A DNA stretch of 64,000 nt from Paramacrobiotus metropolitanus. Its lineage: Eukaryota; Tardigrada; Eutardigrada; Parachela; Macrobiotidae. The DNA lies in NCBI RefSeq assembly GCF_019649055.1, contig NW_026570235.1, forward strand, positions 1,488,001 through 1,552,000, read 5' to 3'. Within the stretch, counting starts at the first letter, position 1, and every line of letters starts with the position of its first letter. Both the position numbers and the translations under genes were made by a program. Below the pieces are notes generated by a model, which saw nothing but the letters and a program-made list of their open reading frames with translations, had not been told where the DNA came from and did not search any database. Below are positions 24,401-35,791 of this stretch, piece after piece.

Positions 24401-27400
24401 AAATGAATCAGCATTTTCACTTCAGAAATTTAAACACTTTAGTTTAACCATTACTTTTACAGTGCTCTTTCTCCAATATATTCTCGCCCTGAGGACCAAA
24501 TGCAGACGGAATCTGACCCAAACACCCTTCCATCCTACTCTTTGTCTACATTTACCGTAGAAAATCCGGTACTTTCAAAGTCAGCGGAAGCGATCAACGT
24601 GCGAGCGCGTCGCAATAGCCGTCACTCGCTGGCACCACGTCCGCGAAGCCGCATCCTGGAGACTACCGATCAGCCGCAAGTGATTCAGGTTGTTCCCATT
24701 CATGACGCTGTGTATCAGTTCTGCGATCGGAATCTGGAGAAGATTCGCAAATACATGGCCAGCGTTTTCGTCAAGTTTCCACTTCCGGCTCGCTGCTCCG
24801 TTGAACGTAATATTGCAGCTGTTTTTTCCAGCAATATGATACGTTCGCGCGAGTACTTATACTTTATCTGGGTTTAATTTTTAGAACATAAGTCGCACAA
24901 ATATTGCAAATTATACTTCTCCTGCCAGTGCAAAGGTGATCAGTGTTTGTATGCATCCCGATACTTTTCGTTCCGCACAAAAATACCAAAGGTCTGGATT
25001 CATCTGATGTTCCTGGCCATCCAGGTAAGGGAATGAATTTGTTCTTTTCGTGCTCTCTTGAGTGTAACGCTGGTTCGTGAAATATTTAGTCTTATTTCAC
25101 TACCCTAGTGTTCCGACCTTTGAAGACAATTACCTACTTTATTTATTGCACATGTGCGAATATTTTCATAGCAGAACAGTGCATGCAATGTTGACATGGT
25201 TTTACGGTTAGAGACTTTTTATTCGTTTTGGTGACTGCGACTATATATTCTTTGGTTTGTTTTTGTAGGCACGAGCAGCAGGAGCTCTAAACCAACAAGA
25301 TTCTGCCGTTCATGCACTAGTAAGAGAGCTTCGACTTTTTTTCCGGTTAGATTTGTTCGTTGTGTTCCTGCAGCATTAGACGATAATTTTGCACTTAGAA
25401 ATTGTGTTGGGACCACTTGGATAAAGGACGAGACTTTTCAACACTTGTTACTTCCGCTTTTCCTTCTTCACGAGAACAGGAGGACTTATTAAAAGAGCTA
25501 TCTTCGTCCAGATATTTTGATGTTTTCGAATACAACGCTACAATTAATCAATGGGGATGCTTCCTTTGTAATTACCCGGAGAAGGTCACGACGCTATTTG
25601 CGAACGGCACTCCCATGATGGAAGTACGTACAGATGAATTACGGCAGTAAATATTATAAGAGTATGTATTCTCGTCCTTTAGAATTTACTGAGTCGGTGA
25701 AACCAAACAAACAAAGTTTCCTGAAAAACGCTAAGCATCTTCGTTACATTAGAGAAGAAGTGTTAGTCAGTCCTGTTGGCATCGGTTTGTTGCTTTGGCG
25801 GTTTATTTCTTTATTTTTAATATTCTGTGTGTGGATAGTGCCTCGTGAAGAAGAGTCACTAGAAAAATCATTGCTAGAGGACAACTAATAGCGGAATAAT
25901 ATAGCGGAATTTTATATTACGTTTTAAATTGAGTTTGCAATATGTCGCTGAAAATGCTCTCGCGTTTTTAATATTTTCTGCTGCGGCGCGTGCAAAAGAT
26001 GAACTTTATGATTTCACTTCACCAGATGTTTTAATTGTAAACTAGTAGACCCCGCGCAAACTGCGCGGAACAAATCAGCTGTAAATAATTTACGTTATTT
26101 GCAGGCTGCTAACCGGTAAGGCTCAAATTATGATAGAGATTCTGATAAGAAGAATACGGATCACAATTACAAATTCTGTATTTTAATTTCGATTACGTGT
26201 TGCAACTTGCAAGTGTCCTGATAAAAATTAATTACCTATGCTTCTAGGGTAGTATGGCTGACACCGCGCAAAGTGCGCAGAAGAAATCGGCTGCTGCCTA
26301 AAGATAAATAAAATTAAAATAAAAATTACCGCATTTACTAATAGAGTTAACTTCGTTAAGGTTACCCCTATTTTGGCTTTTCTCAAAAAGGCCAGTTTCT
26401 CAAAACTTGCAGTCCCACCAACTGAAGTGTGCTCTATCTGATGGGGAAAAGTGTATAGAAATATAGTAACCGGGAGGCGAGATATGAATTTTTAAAGTGC
26501 TCGACCCAGAGCAGCAAGTACTGTAATTAATGACCGGCCCGGCTTACCATTCTGCATGTCTGCGTATATGCAAGCGATCAGATTTGGACATGCAGTCTAA
26601 TGAATGGGGAACACCTGTTTGCGATTGGTATCTTTTGTTTTACTGGGTCATAAAACCGTAGCAAAATGGATGCAAACTCTGAAGACAAAAGACTTTGATC
26701 ACACATGAGTGTAGCTGGGCAGCGCACAATCGGCTGTCTGGTTGGTCTTTCGGGCTATTCCGACGTGGTATATGTGGTGAACTGAGACTGCCAACATCTT
26801 CAAATGAGATTTATCCCTGCATGAACTTTCGAATCCTACAGCTAAAAATCCGGTTAATAGGCTTTGAAAATTAACTAGTCACTAACGGAATAGAGAAGAA
26901 TTTTGAAGTTTTGACAGTGGATGTAAAGATATCGTAAAAGTCTAATTGCGAGGGCGATTTCGAAAAAAGTTGATTTTGCTCAAGTTATTGCCGAATCAAG
27001 CAACCGAAGAAGTGTTTTTTGCAAGTTGCTACTTACTTTAAAATGGACTTTTCTCAAAAAAGCTCTCGCAAGGTGCTGGAAAATCGCGTTTTACATTTTA
27101 TAGGCCTGTAACGAAAAATTTCAGTTCAATCTACTCAGACTAGTTAATTTTTAAGCGGAATTACCGAATGTTGCATTTTAAAGTTTATAACTGAACTCAC
27201 GATGTCGGTTACGGAGGTTGAATTTTTCATGATTTTAACTGAAAAACACTTTACAGCGGTAAAGTCGAAGTTCTAAGTCATTACCGCTGTATCTCTCTAT
27301 TTGCGAACGGTAAAAGCCAAAATAGGGGTAACCTTAACAAAACTAAGTTATTACCGAATTAAGTTATTTTTTCCAGCGGCAAGTGGCAATCCCACACCAA

Positions 27401-28880
27401 CTAACTATTTAATACTTAACTATCTTTAAAAGGGTCAATTATTGCAGTCTTGCAGAGCTGGCTGATAAACTGTAAGAAAAAAACTCACAAACGATGTCTC
27501 ACTTGATTGCTGCTCCTCCTGTTTTTAGCGAGCTCCGCTCGCGCACCAGCTCCGCTTCGCCTTCTGTAAATATCCGTTTTTTATTACTAATTTTAAAAAT
27601 ACCGTTTTTCATCGGTATAATAAGAAACTATTGAAACAGTGACATGGGAGAAAGTGTTAATTTAAAACTACCGCAAAACATACCTTTTACCTAAACAAGT
27701 ATCAAGCAACCACCGTTATCCCGCAGCTACTTGATAATTGGTACTGCCAGGCTGCCAGCAAGATTGAAGCTTGAAGATTCGCGACACATGCAGCTCTCAC
27801 TTGGGACACTTGAACACTTCCCCCCTCACTTGGGACACTTCCCTGGGTCGTTTGTGAGTTCGGTTGTCAAAATGACTTAAACCTTTCTTGAGTCTAAATT
27901 TTTATGATCTTTAATAATCTATTAAAAAAAGATTTCTTAAAACCATTGCAGACCGAAAACATCACAACAAACAAAATTTTTCAAATTTTGTTTCACGATA
28001 TAACCATATAACCCGCGCAAGCTCTGCAGCAAGGCAGTTACTTTAAGTCTTCACTGATTGGTTGTGTTGGGGTTCCGTAGACTTTGTATGATAGGGTTTT
28101 TTAAAGTTTTCTCTCGAAGGATGTTTGTTTTTTGAAATCCGAAAGCTGCGGGCTCATCTTCGAATTCAGCGCTATCGAATGATCCGTAAACGTTGAATAT
28201 TGATCCATCCTCCGATTCTGGGGGATTTGCCAGACACACTGGTCACGCCCCCTCTTAATCTTTTATTATAAAGGATGTGTCTGTTTCGTACTTCACAGTT
28301 TTTTAAGTTGGCCGTCTATTTGTATCGTTGCTACTCATAAAGGAAATGTATGTAGTGATTATAATTAAGTACATTAATGATTATAATGTATGTAATGATT
28401 ATAATTATAGTCTCATAAAGTTTGCTTTTAGGGCGTTCTAAAGGAAAAGAAGGGTCGGTGGACATTTTTGAGACGCTGGCGCTCAAGATATTTTACACTC
28501 TCCGGACCATTTCTGTCTTATAAATCTGTAAATATCACCATTCTTTTACACTTCGGTATAATAAAGATCTAGTACTGATGTATTGTACAGAACATTATTG
28601 ATAGTTTCCTGCTTCTTCTTTTGTTGTTGACGGACTTGCTTTTTACGTTTAGAGCACCGACAAAGTTGTTCCTATTGATATGCGAAGAATTCGCAGTGTG
28701 AAACCCATCAATGCTCGCGGGATTAGGTCCATCCCCACTGTGTTTGAACTATTTACCAACGATAATAAAGTTTTCCTGCTCAAAGCCAAAGATCCTAGCA
28801 ATGCTGAACAGTGGATGCAGTGTCTTCAGATTGCCATGGCCCAATCACAGTCTGCAGAAGAATATGGACATATCTTCTGA
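21486..28880 (+). CDS. VEPH1: Melted / VEPH1, PH-domain signalling protein
   Basis: Fifteen exons: 21486-21587, 21887-22138, 22405-22579, 22740-22903, 22981-23190, 23343-23542, 23595-23807, 23867-23988, 24058-24157, 24463-24806, 24885-25024, 25269-25319, 25399-25623, 28432-28527, 28653-28880. The sum is 2622 bases, 873 residues. Drosophila Melted acts at the plasma membrane and links TSC, FOXO and TOR insulin signalling and Hippo/Warts; vertebrate VEPH1 is the orthologue. Family signatures: N-terminal [19 protein letters not shown], the [17 protein letters not shown] block, armadillo-like helices through about residue 370, a disordered Ser/Asn/Arg-rich middle, a conserved Cys-rich segment ([16 protein letters not shown]), [11 protein letters not shown] and [15 protein letters not shown], then a C-terminal PH domain from about residue 767 ([20 protein letters not shown] to [14 protein letters not shown]). 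Exon 10 must end at the donor GAAC-GTAATA near 24806 to keep the Cys spacing. The 2.8 kb intron before the PH exons carries inserted repeats. Confidence 0.92.
26045..26304 (+). repeat. Diverged direct repeat with a GCGC hairpin
   Basis: Two related segments inside the last large melted intron: one near 26045-26083 with the perfect inverted repeat ccgcgca-aac-tgcgcgg, the other near 26268-26304 with ccgcgcaaagtgcgcag. In both, a similar tail (aaatcagctg or aaatcggctg) follows. They look like two aged copies of one repeat. Confidence 0.5.
26355..27338. mobile_element. Non-autonomous DNA transposon-like element with 27-base TIRs
   Basis: The 27 bases at 26355-26381 (starting gttaaggttacccc and ending ttttggctttt) occur as an exact reverse complement at 27312-27338. 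The 984-base interval between the outer ends has no long open frame. Imperfect inverted similarity continues outside the exact arms (ttaacttc on the left; taacttagtttt on the right strand). This is the structure of a terminal-inverted-repeat element without a transposase, lying in an intron of melted. I could not fix the target-site duplication. Confidence 0.65.
28051..28239 (-). other. Short open frame in melted intron, possible element relic
   Basis: Antisense open frame of about 62 codons after an acceptor-like gaccag. It encodes an acidic, fairly complex peptide (for example [15 protein letters not shown] and [13 protein letters not shown]). No family is recognised. It sits inside an intron full of repeats, so a fragment of a mobile element is as likely as a real exon. 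Confidence 0.2.
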
Positions 28881-29095
28881 TTGTTAACAAAATATATTTG
28901 GAGAATTTTGTTAAGAGGTAGAAAAACTGTTTTAGAACTTGATGCATAAATAAAACACAATGATAACTTACACCTGGAGAATTAAGATCTGTCGCATTTA
29001 TTTTGTTGTTCGCGAATGACGGTCTCCTATGTTAATACCCAGATGAATTCGGTGATAATGAACGTTATGATCGTTCCTGAGTTGTTCTAAACAGG

Positions 29096-29290
29096 ATGTG
29101 GTCGGCACCTTTTCTATATTTTTCAACCAAATTATTTTTGCCATTAATTTTAACGATTTCAGCTAAATGCGAAAAAAATATTGTAACAAACAGCATCTTT
29201 GGCAATATTTGTCAAACCATGGAATACACTTTTAAAATCGGAAAGGTGTGCTACCAAACAGCTGCTGCAGGCACCAACCACAGCACATAA
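29096..29290 (+). CDS. Candidate small secreted cysteine-containing peptide
   Basis: A 64-codon frame just after melted. It starts with MWSAPFLYFSTKLFLPLILT, a good signal peptide with likely cleavage at ISA-KC. The mature part is about 41 residues with three Cys (KCEK, NICQ, KVCYQ), and the frame stops at TAA 29288-29290. The ATG lies directly after an acceptor-like ttctaaacag, so an upstream noncoding exon is possible. No homologue is recognised. Such short frames arise by chance, so support is limited to the signal-peptide pattern. Confidence 0.3.
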   Translation: MWSAPFLYFSTKLFLPLILTISAKCEKNIVTNSIFGNICQTMEYTFKIGKVCYQTAAAGTNHST

Positions 29291-29306
29291 ACTGTTCTGA
29301 AGAAAA

Positions 29307-29576
29307 TTAGAAGCCGCACGAAAATCTGGAAGGATCAGGGTCAAGTGGTGACGAGCATTCGTTGTCTGGTTTGCATGGATCAGGTGGATCGTACATCTCG
29401 TCACAGTACACAGCGAACCATGGCCGCCGTAACTCAGACACCGGCTTTGACAAAACAGGTTGCAAATTCTGGCCCTTTCTCGAATCCTTAACCGAAACGC
29501 TAGGGCATCCTTTCTGCGATTTTTCGTTCCCGTTGGTAGCGTAGAATTCCAACCACCGGTCATCGAAAAAATCCAT
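29307..29576 (-). other. Open frame of 89 codons, uncertain
   Basis: Runs convergently into the small secreted frame. It has an acidic, Pro/Cys-rich C-terminus (CDEMYDPPDPCKPDNE) and no recognised domain. A second, longer frame (29159-29623) overlaps on the same strand, and I cannot decide between them. Either may be a short orphan gene or neither may be real. Confidence 0.2.
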
Positions 29577-29747
29577 AAGTGTTTGACCACTTTTCCGGGG
29601 CTAGAAGCACCAATCTCGGTCAAACACTATACGCAGAAAACATAACTGGGAAATACAAGGAAACGGAAAAGCCGTAAAAGTGCAAATGAAATGCAAGATA
29701 TGCGGCATATACTCGTAGGAACCCAATAAATTTGGCAAGTGTTCGTA

Positions 29748-29909
29748 TCTAATTTATTTTCTAACAATGTAAATGCCGGACAGGTTTATTTAATTACCTA
29801 ATTAATTATCTAATTAACATACTTAATTTATTTAATTAACTTAATTATTTACGTACTTAATTTACAGTACGTACTTAATTTATTTTCTAATAATGTAAAT
29901 GCCGGAAAT
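29748..29909 (+). repeat. Direct repeat of about 30 bases at a 124-base distance
   Basis: The segment taatttattttctaa-aatgtaaatgccgga appears near 29751 and again near 29878 with one mismatch, separated by an AT-rich ttaatta-type stretch. It marks the left border of the repeat block. Confidence 0.6.
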
Positions 29910-30041
29910 ATACCGGAAAATTAAAGATAGAATTACAAATATTTTTACTTCTATACCTTTAACACCACAATGTTCAATAATGTATAATATTAAAAACATA
30001 ATTCTTTCCCAATGAACGAGTACGAACAGGGGCGTCCTATT

Positions 30042-30147
30042 ATTTTGTCCACCATTCATTTTGTCCACCGTTCATTTTGTCGCACATTCATTTTGTCCAC
30101 CAATCATTTTGTCCACCAATCATTTTGTCCACCATTCATTTGGTCTA
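30042..30147 (+). repeat. 16-base tandem array, left copy
   Basis: About seven units of attttgtccaccattc with small changes. The same unit occurs in reverse orientation at 36640-36735. The sequence next to the two arrays also shows imperfect inverted similarity: gtac...cgt.ctatt outside, and tacgatac followed by aattc inside. Together they may be subterminal repeats of one large element. Confidence 0.85.
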
Positions 30148-30214
30148 CGATACTTAATTCAATATACTATAAATACAATATTACCGCTTAATTTAATATT
30201 AATTTAACGAAAGT

Positions 30215-30246
30215 GCTATGCGCCAGGAATTTTCCTGGCGCATAGC
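30215..30246. repeat. Perfect hairpin, 15-base arms
   Basis: Arms gctatgcgccaggaa and ttcctggcgcatagc are exact reverse complements with a 2-base loop. The hairpin is bracketed by direct copies of cttaatttaatatt on each side (near 30187 and 30252), which could be a target duplication around a small inserted foldback. Confidence 0.85.
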
Positions 30247-30299
30247 AGTGACCTTAATTTAATATTAAGTACGGTAGTTAAAATAAAAAAAACACGCAG

Positions 30300-32800
30300 T
30301 AGACACGGTCTGGGCGTAAGATGGAAGCAGGTAGATGCGCGCTGTATTATGTGCATAAATCTAACTCATCCGTATTGCTTGTTTACCGTTTGCTTATTAG
30401 TTGTAACGCATACAGCTGCGCAGAACTAGTATAAAGGTCGTAACCGCCCTTAGTGCAAGCGAGCAAGCGTGTAAATTTTTCTTGTTGTAAAAAACTCGGT
30501 TGGGTAAGACTGCGTCACTGAAACAGGAGTAGTTGAGTTTACTCGTTTTTTGTAGCTGTTGCATATGCTGTGGAAGGCTTATCACCAGAGCTGCTCAGAT
30601 ATCAGTTTTTGCCACCGCTACGATGCCGATATGATATCATTATTTTTATGCCGTTTGCGGAATTATGCCAATACAATATGTTATTTTTGAATTTTTTTCA
30701 TTTTTGATTCCGTTAAAAAAATATAATATTCTTTGAGCTTCGTACTGATGCATGCGTTCCAAGAAACTAAATTCCGAATTTCGTAAGATGAAATGGTTTC
30801 TGGTTGGCTGAAAATTGCGTGTAAAAAGATAAAAGATGTATTTTTATAACGCGTAAATTTCTTCTAATTAACTTTTCTCGTAAAACTTAATTCTAAAAAT
30901 TAAAAATTTAAATTTTTTGGGCACTACGCAGGAGGGGGGGGGAGGTTGAGACGATTGAGCTAACCAAGCCAAAGGCATTTCAGATTTGTGTGTTGGCCGA
31001 AATATTTTTTGCGGTTACGCTCGAGCCGATTTAATGGGTACGTTCAACTTTTACGCTTATATTGGACCGAAGGACTTAGAGCCTGTTCAACAAGCGCAAC
31101 CCAGGCCGTTACCCGTCAAGTACAATCGTTTGCACAGGCTGAATTTCCAAAACTACCGCTTGCAGAGAAAAAACGAAACATAACCTGCTAATTGAAGAGA
31201 TTTCCCAACGCAACCGCAATTAAGAGCGAACTATGCAAAACCGTTTGGCAGCAAAATTCACTAAACAGACGGCTGTACTAAACATGGTCCACGTCACTAC
31301 ACTTCTGGCGGCCTTGATTCGCCATTCACGCTGCACCGCAGTCGATGACTAACCGTAAATCAGTGATTCTCTGCAAAATACTCTAACAGTTCGTGACGGT
31401 CTATCAAACCAATTTTTGTTGGTAAATTTTGGTGGTAAACTTAGAAATATTACTTTTCGTGCTGGTGGTCCATGGAAAAGCAGAAAATATGTTCCACTTC
31501 AGATTTTTAAATTTTTGCTAGATTGGCAGTTGGCCAGAACTCGATTGCATTGCTTACCTGGAAAGCTGCCGCATCGTTTCGTCTATTGGCAGAAAAGCCC
31601 GTTTTAGCGCAAATATCTGACTATGCAGTCACTATTCCGCAACTTCTCGCCTTCTGTTTCTGAACTGAATTAACGATTCTCCGCCGGTAGTCAACAACCC
31701 AAAAAACTCTTTGTTTTAATTTTTTCATTTGGTTGCTAGAAGCATAGAAATTTTAGCCATTTAAATCCTAGTATTTACAAATTCACGGAAAGATTGTTTT
31801 GCTGCAGATGAATTAACACATTGACTTATACAAATCGCGTATGCCGATTTAATCACACAGGATCCGAGAAGCGCCGGCACACATTTCTGTTTAAGAGATC
31901 AATGTTTTCGCAAAGCGTGGTTTGGCTTAATTTATTGCGCAAACGATTTATCGGTTCAACACCTTATTCGATGTCTGTTGGCAGCGGCAACGTAACAATA
32001 ACGCAGTAGCGGTTACTAAATGGATAACTTTTTTGGGTAAAGGATACCATGTTTTTCCATGGTTTTTAGTTTTATTCGGTTGAATTTATTCTAAAGCAAA
32101 ACAGCAGTCGAGTAACTCATACTTACCATGGTTTTGAACACCAAGTGCCCGTTTCCCGCACATGACTATGGCTGGTAATCCACGGTCGTTTTTGGTCTCA
32201 TCGTACTAACTCAACTTGACCTGGCGCGAAAAAGTTTTAGTGTTTTGGTATTGATTTGACTAAGAATCTTCGGTTTATAATAAAGTTCATGGATCGCGTG
32301 ATTATCTTCAAAAAATTTCTACAACATTTTCTTTGAAAGTCTTTAAAAATTTAAGAATTTTGTTAAAAGTTGTTTCAGAATCAGGAAATTTCACCATTTT
32401 ACTTACTTCGTTGAACCTTGTCCAATATACGCAATGCTCGTGAGGGCAAGGCCACGTGATTAAATTTCTGTGAACAGTGGTGTATGTAATTGTAAAGACC
32501 TTTGAGGTAGAACTCCTTTCTTTTTCTCCGCAAAAAAACATGAACGTTAAACGCTGAGGTTCATTGTTTTTGTTCTTTTGTTTTCAGATTTATATAAACC
32601 TTCAGAAATGAGCCTGTTTTTAAGTTTGAAATAGGGAGTTGCAGCCCAGGGCGAGAAACTTTTTTCCAGCAATCAAATAATTTCTTTTTCATTTGCAAAA
32701 CTGATATCTGAAATTTCATGCAGAATTTATTAAGATTTTGTAATATTTATTGAAAAAGGTTTGAAGTGAAAAAAGTAAATGTTTCGTTCTACTTGATAGC
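30300..32800. other. Gene-poor stretch in the repeat block
   Basis: No exon, RNA gene or strong repeat is visible. Small frames near 30986-31191 and 31821-32009 have no splice or domain support. Confidence 0.35.
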
Positions 32801-32804
32801 ACGC

Positions 32805-33485
32805 TGCAGTATCATCACAATAACGAAAAGTTCAAGCGGAACTGTAAGAAGAAAATTTAAAAGTTTTAAAAATTTTAAGAATTTTGTTAAAAGTCGTTTC
32901 AAAATCAAGTTCAAGCGGAACTGTAAGAAAAATCTTTTGAGAATAATAGGACAATAGAATCCTCTCGTTTTGCCTGCTGCTCCGCTCGCTGCGCTGCGCT
33001 TGCTCGCACCGCAGCTCGGCGTCGCGTTTGGCTCCGCCTTCGGTTTCCGCTGCCGTATCAACACCGTAACGAAAAGTTTAAGCGGAACTGTAAGAGTTTC
33101 TTTAGAACAAAAGAGCAATAGAATACCCTTGTTTTACTTGCTGCGCTGCGCTCGCTTGCTCCGCAGCTTGGCGTCGGCTTTGGCTCCGCCTTCGGTTTCC
33201 GCTACCGTATCAACACGTTAACGAAAAGTTCAAACGGAACTGTAAGAATTTCTTTAGAATAAAAGAGCAATAGAATTTTCTTGTTTTACTTGCTGCTCCG
33301 CTTGCTGCGCTGCGCTTGCTCGCGCCGCAGCTCGGCGTCGCCTTTGGCTCCGCCTTCGGTTTCCGCTGCCGTATCAACACGGTAACGAAAAGTTCAAGCG
33401 GAACTGTAAGAATTTTTACAGAATAAAATGGCAATAGAATCAACTCGTTTTGCTTGCTGCTCGCATGCTGCACTGCGCTTGCATA
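32805..33485 (+). repeat. Dispersed tandem repeat, about 150-165 bases per unit
   Basis: Five starts of the box aacgaaaagttcaagcggaa/ctgtaag occur near 32837, 32916, 33083, 33235 and 33399. The later units carry a GC-rich arm (gctgctccgcttgctgcgc, then cggcgtcgcctttggc and tccgccttcggtttccgctg). A short related piece (gctccgctcgcgcaccagctc) lies in the melted intron near 27530, so the family is dispersed. No transposase is visible. Confidence 0.75.
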
Positions 33486-33839
33486 ATGCTGACGTTATTA
33501 AAGAAATGTTTTGCTATGGTAACGTTTTAAAACATATTTCCAACAACTGCACAAAAGCCTCAAAATCCTTTGGATTTTGTTTAAAAATTTACAAATTCTT
33601 GAATGTGCGCTTTTTAAGCGTACCCCTTCAAATAAAGTTATAACTCACAACCTTCGTGATCGCGAATTTCCGTAGTTACTCCTTGATTAATAGGATAACC
33701 GGTGTTAGTAATTCTAAATCCAATTCAGGTAAGCTTTTTTTAAGATTTTTACATCTTTTTTTTGGAGCAATAATCATTTGGTTGTTCGCGGTGCAGCCTG
33801 GCGTCGCCCTCATCTTTCTTATCAAAACAATCAAGTATT

Positions 33840-34140
33840 AAAGTAACAGCAACCCATTGGGACAACTGGCGATGCTAAAAGTAAGCAGTAACGGTTACGG
33901 TGACCCGAAACGATGAACAAAATACGCACGGTAATCTATTACGGTAACGGTAGCAGTAACAGTATCCCGCCATAGTAATCCGTTAAAGAACAGTTTGTGG
34001 TAACGGTAACCCGTTACGCTAAGGTTTAATTATTACAGAAATTCAGTAATAATCATCCGTTGCTTAAAAAGTAATTTGTTATGGTAACAGTAATCCCCTG
34101 CTAAAGTAACGTATTGCGGGTACGGTAATTTTATTGATAG
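33840..34140 (+). repeat. Degenerate gtaacggt-rich stretch
   Basis: Many variants of ggtaacggtaac and cccgttacg occur in both orientations over about 300 bases, without a stable period. Low-complexity DNA next to the minisatellite. Confidence 0.55.
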
Positions 34141-34388
34141 TATTTAGAAATGGTTGCAGGGACTTTCACGATAAAAGTAACCTGTTACGGGCAAACATAA
34201 AAATTCCACCACCAACACCGGGTAAAATGATCGGACAGGGTTCATAAATCGGGCTACTTAGACAATTGCACGGCGGAATCCTGAAAAGTGAAAAAATATT
34301 TCCTAAAACGTCAGTTCCCAAAACGCCAACCAAACAATGTCGCAAAAAAATTATTCTCGGGTACAAATTTTACCACCAGTATATCACT

Positions 34389-35371
34389 GGGTTCGTCAAT
34401 ACTGACCCAGTTACATTTAACGTTGCGGTTCCCGAAAACTGTTCCTAGCCTAAAAGAATTCGGACCGGGTCCAAATTTCCGGACCGCCCGTATATTACTA
34501 CGGCGGGTTCGTCAATAATGACCCGGTTATGATTTACGTTACGGTTCCCCAAAACTGCTCCACCCGGGGCCGCTAAAAAACCGGGTCCAAATTTCCGGAC
34601 CCCCCGTATATTACTACGGCGGGTTCGTCAGTAATAACCTGGTTATAATTTACGGGTTCCCCAAAACTGCACCACCCCGGGCAGCTAAAAAAATCCGGAC
34701 CGGGTCCAAATTTCCGGACCCCCCGTATATTTCTACGGCGGGTTCGTCAAAATTGACCCGGTCATAATTTACGTTACGGTTCCCCAAAACAGCTCCACCC
34801 GGGGGCGCAAAAAAAATCCGGACCGGGTCCAAATTTCCGGACCGCCCGTATATTACTACGGCGGGTTCGTCAATAATGACCGGGTTATAATTTACGTTAC
34901 GGTTTCTCAAAACAGCTCCACCCGGGGGCGCAAAAAAAATCCGGACCGGGTTCAATTTTCCGGACCGCCCGTATATTACTACGGCGGGTTCGTCAATAAT
35001 GACCCGGTTATGATTTACGTTACGGTTCCCCAAAACTGCACCACCCGGGGCCGCTGAAAAAATCCGGACCGAGTCCAAATTTTCGGACCGCCCGTATATT
35101 ACTACGGCGGGTTCGTCAAAATTGACCCGGTTATAATTTACGTTACGGTTCCCCAAAACTGCTCCACCCGGGGCCGCTAAAAAAATCCAGACCGGGTCCA
35201 AATTTCCGGACCCCCGTATATTACTACGGCGGGTTCGTCAATAATGACCCGGTTATAGTTTACGTTACGGTTCCCCAAAATGCCACCACCCGACCCGGTC
35301 TACGCGTTTGCACTGGGTCCAAATTTACGGCCGAACAGACATTTCCCCATTGGGTCCGTCAATTATAACCC
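34389..35371 (+). repeat. Minisatellite, about 122-base unit, eight copies plus a decayed one
   Basis: The box gggttcgtca recurs at 34389, 34505, 34621, 34740, 34863, 34986, 35109 and 35231, with a variant at 35351. The spacing tightens from 116 to 123 bases. Each unit also holds tttacgttacggttcccc, a GC-rich cacccgggg segment and ccggaccgggtccaaattt. On the minus strand the 122-123-base units leave an open frame (34650-35201), but it has no splice or domain support and reads as translated repeat. Confidence 0.9.
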
Positions 35372-35412
35372 GGTTAGGTTCACGATTTTAAACTACCTTC
35401 TTAATTGCTTCA

Positions 35413-35500
35413 GCGGGGGGCTGCGCCCCCCGCACCCCCTGCTTATTGGGGCTCCGCACCAAACCCCGGCCAGGGGCTTCGCCCCTGGACCCCGGGAACT
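35413..35500. repeat. Cluster of GC-rich palindromes
   Basis: Two strong hairpins: gcgggggg-ctgcg-ccccccgc at 35413-35433 and ccaggggc-ttc-gcccctgg at 35470-35488, with further accccgg/ccccggg pairs. They sit abruptly in AT-rich DNA. Such double hairpins are typical of selfish GC-cluster sequences, but no family can be named. Confidence 0.75.
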
Positions 35501-35614
35501 CGGTTCTCCGGTTCGCCCCGTTACACACTTTAAATTAAAAACGCTTCGCTCGCTTCACTAGGTATAGCAGCAGTATTACGTACAAATTACCTCACTCAAT
35601 ATTGCTGCGGCAAG

Positions 35615-35740
35615 TGTGCAGAATTTTGCAATAAAAGATTGTAATATCTGCCATATTGTGCAGAATTTTGCAATAAAAGATTGTAATATCTGCCATATTG
35701 TGCAGAATTTTGCAATAAAAGATTGTAATATCTGCCATAT
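35615..35740 (+). repeat. Three exact copies of a 42-base unit
   Basis: Unit tgtgcagaattttgcaataa followed by aagattgtaatatctgccatat, repeated three times end to end with no visible mismatch (126 bases). The identity indicates a recent duplication. Confidence 0.9.
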
Positions 35741-35791
35741 AAAATGAAACCATAGATATGAATATCTGTAAATGTTCTCATAGTACGTACT

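Noticed and set aside
29159-29623. 154-codon minus-strand frame after melted
   Set aside because: It overlaps another equally plausible frame, and both lack homology or splice evidence. Only a low-confidence note was kept.
34650-35201. 183-codon minus-strand frame as a gene
   Set aside because: It is a translation of the 122-base minisatellite. No start context, intron or domain supports it.
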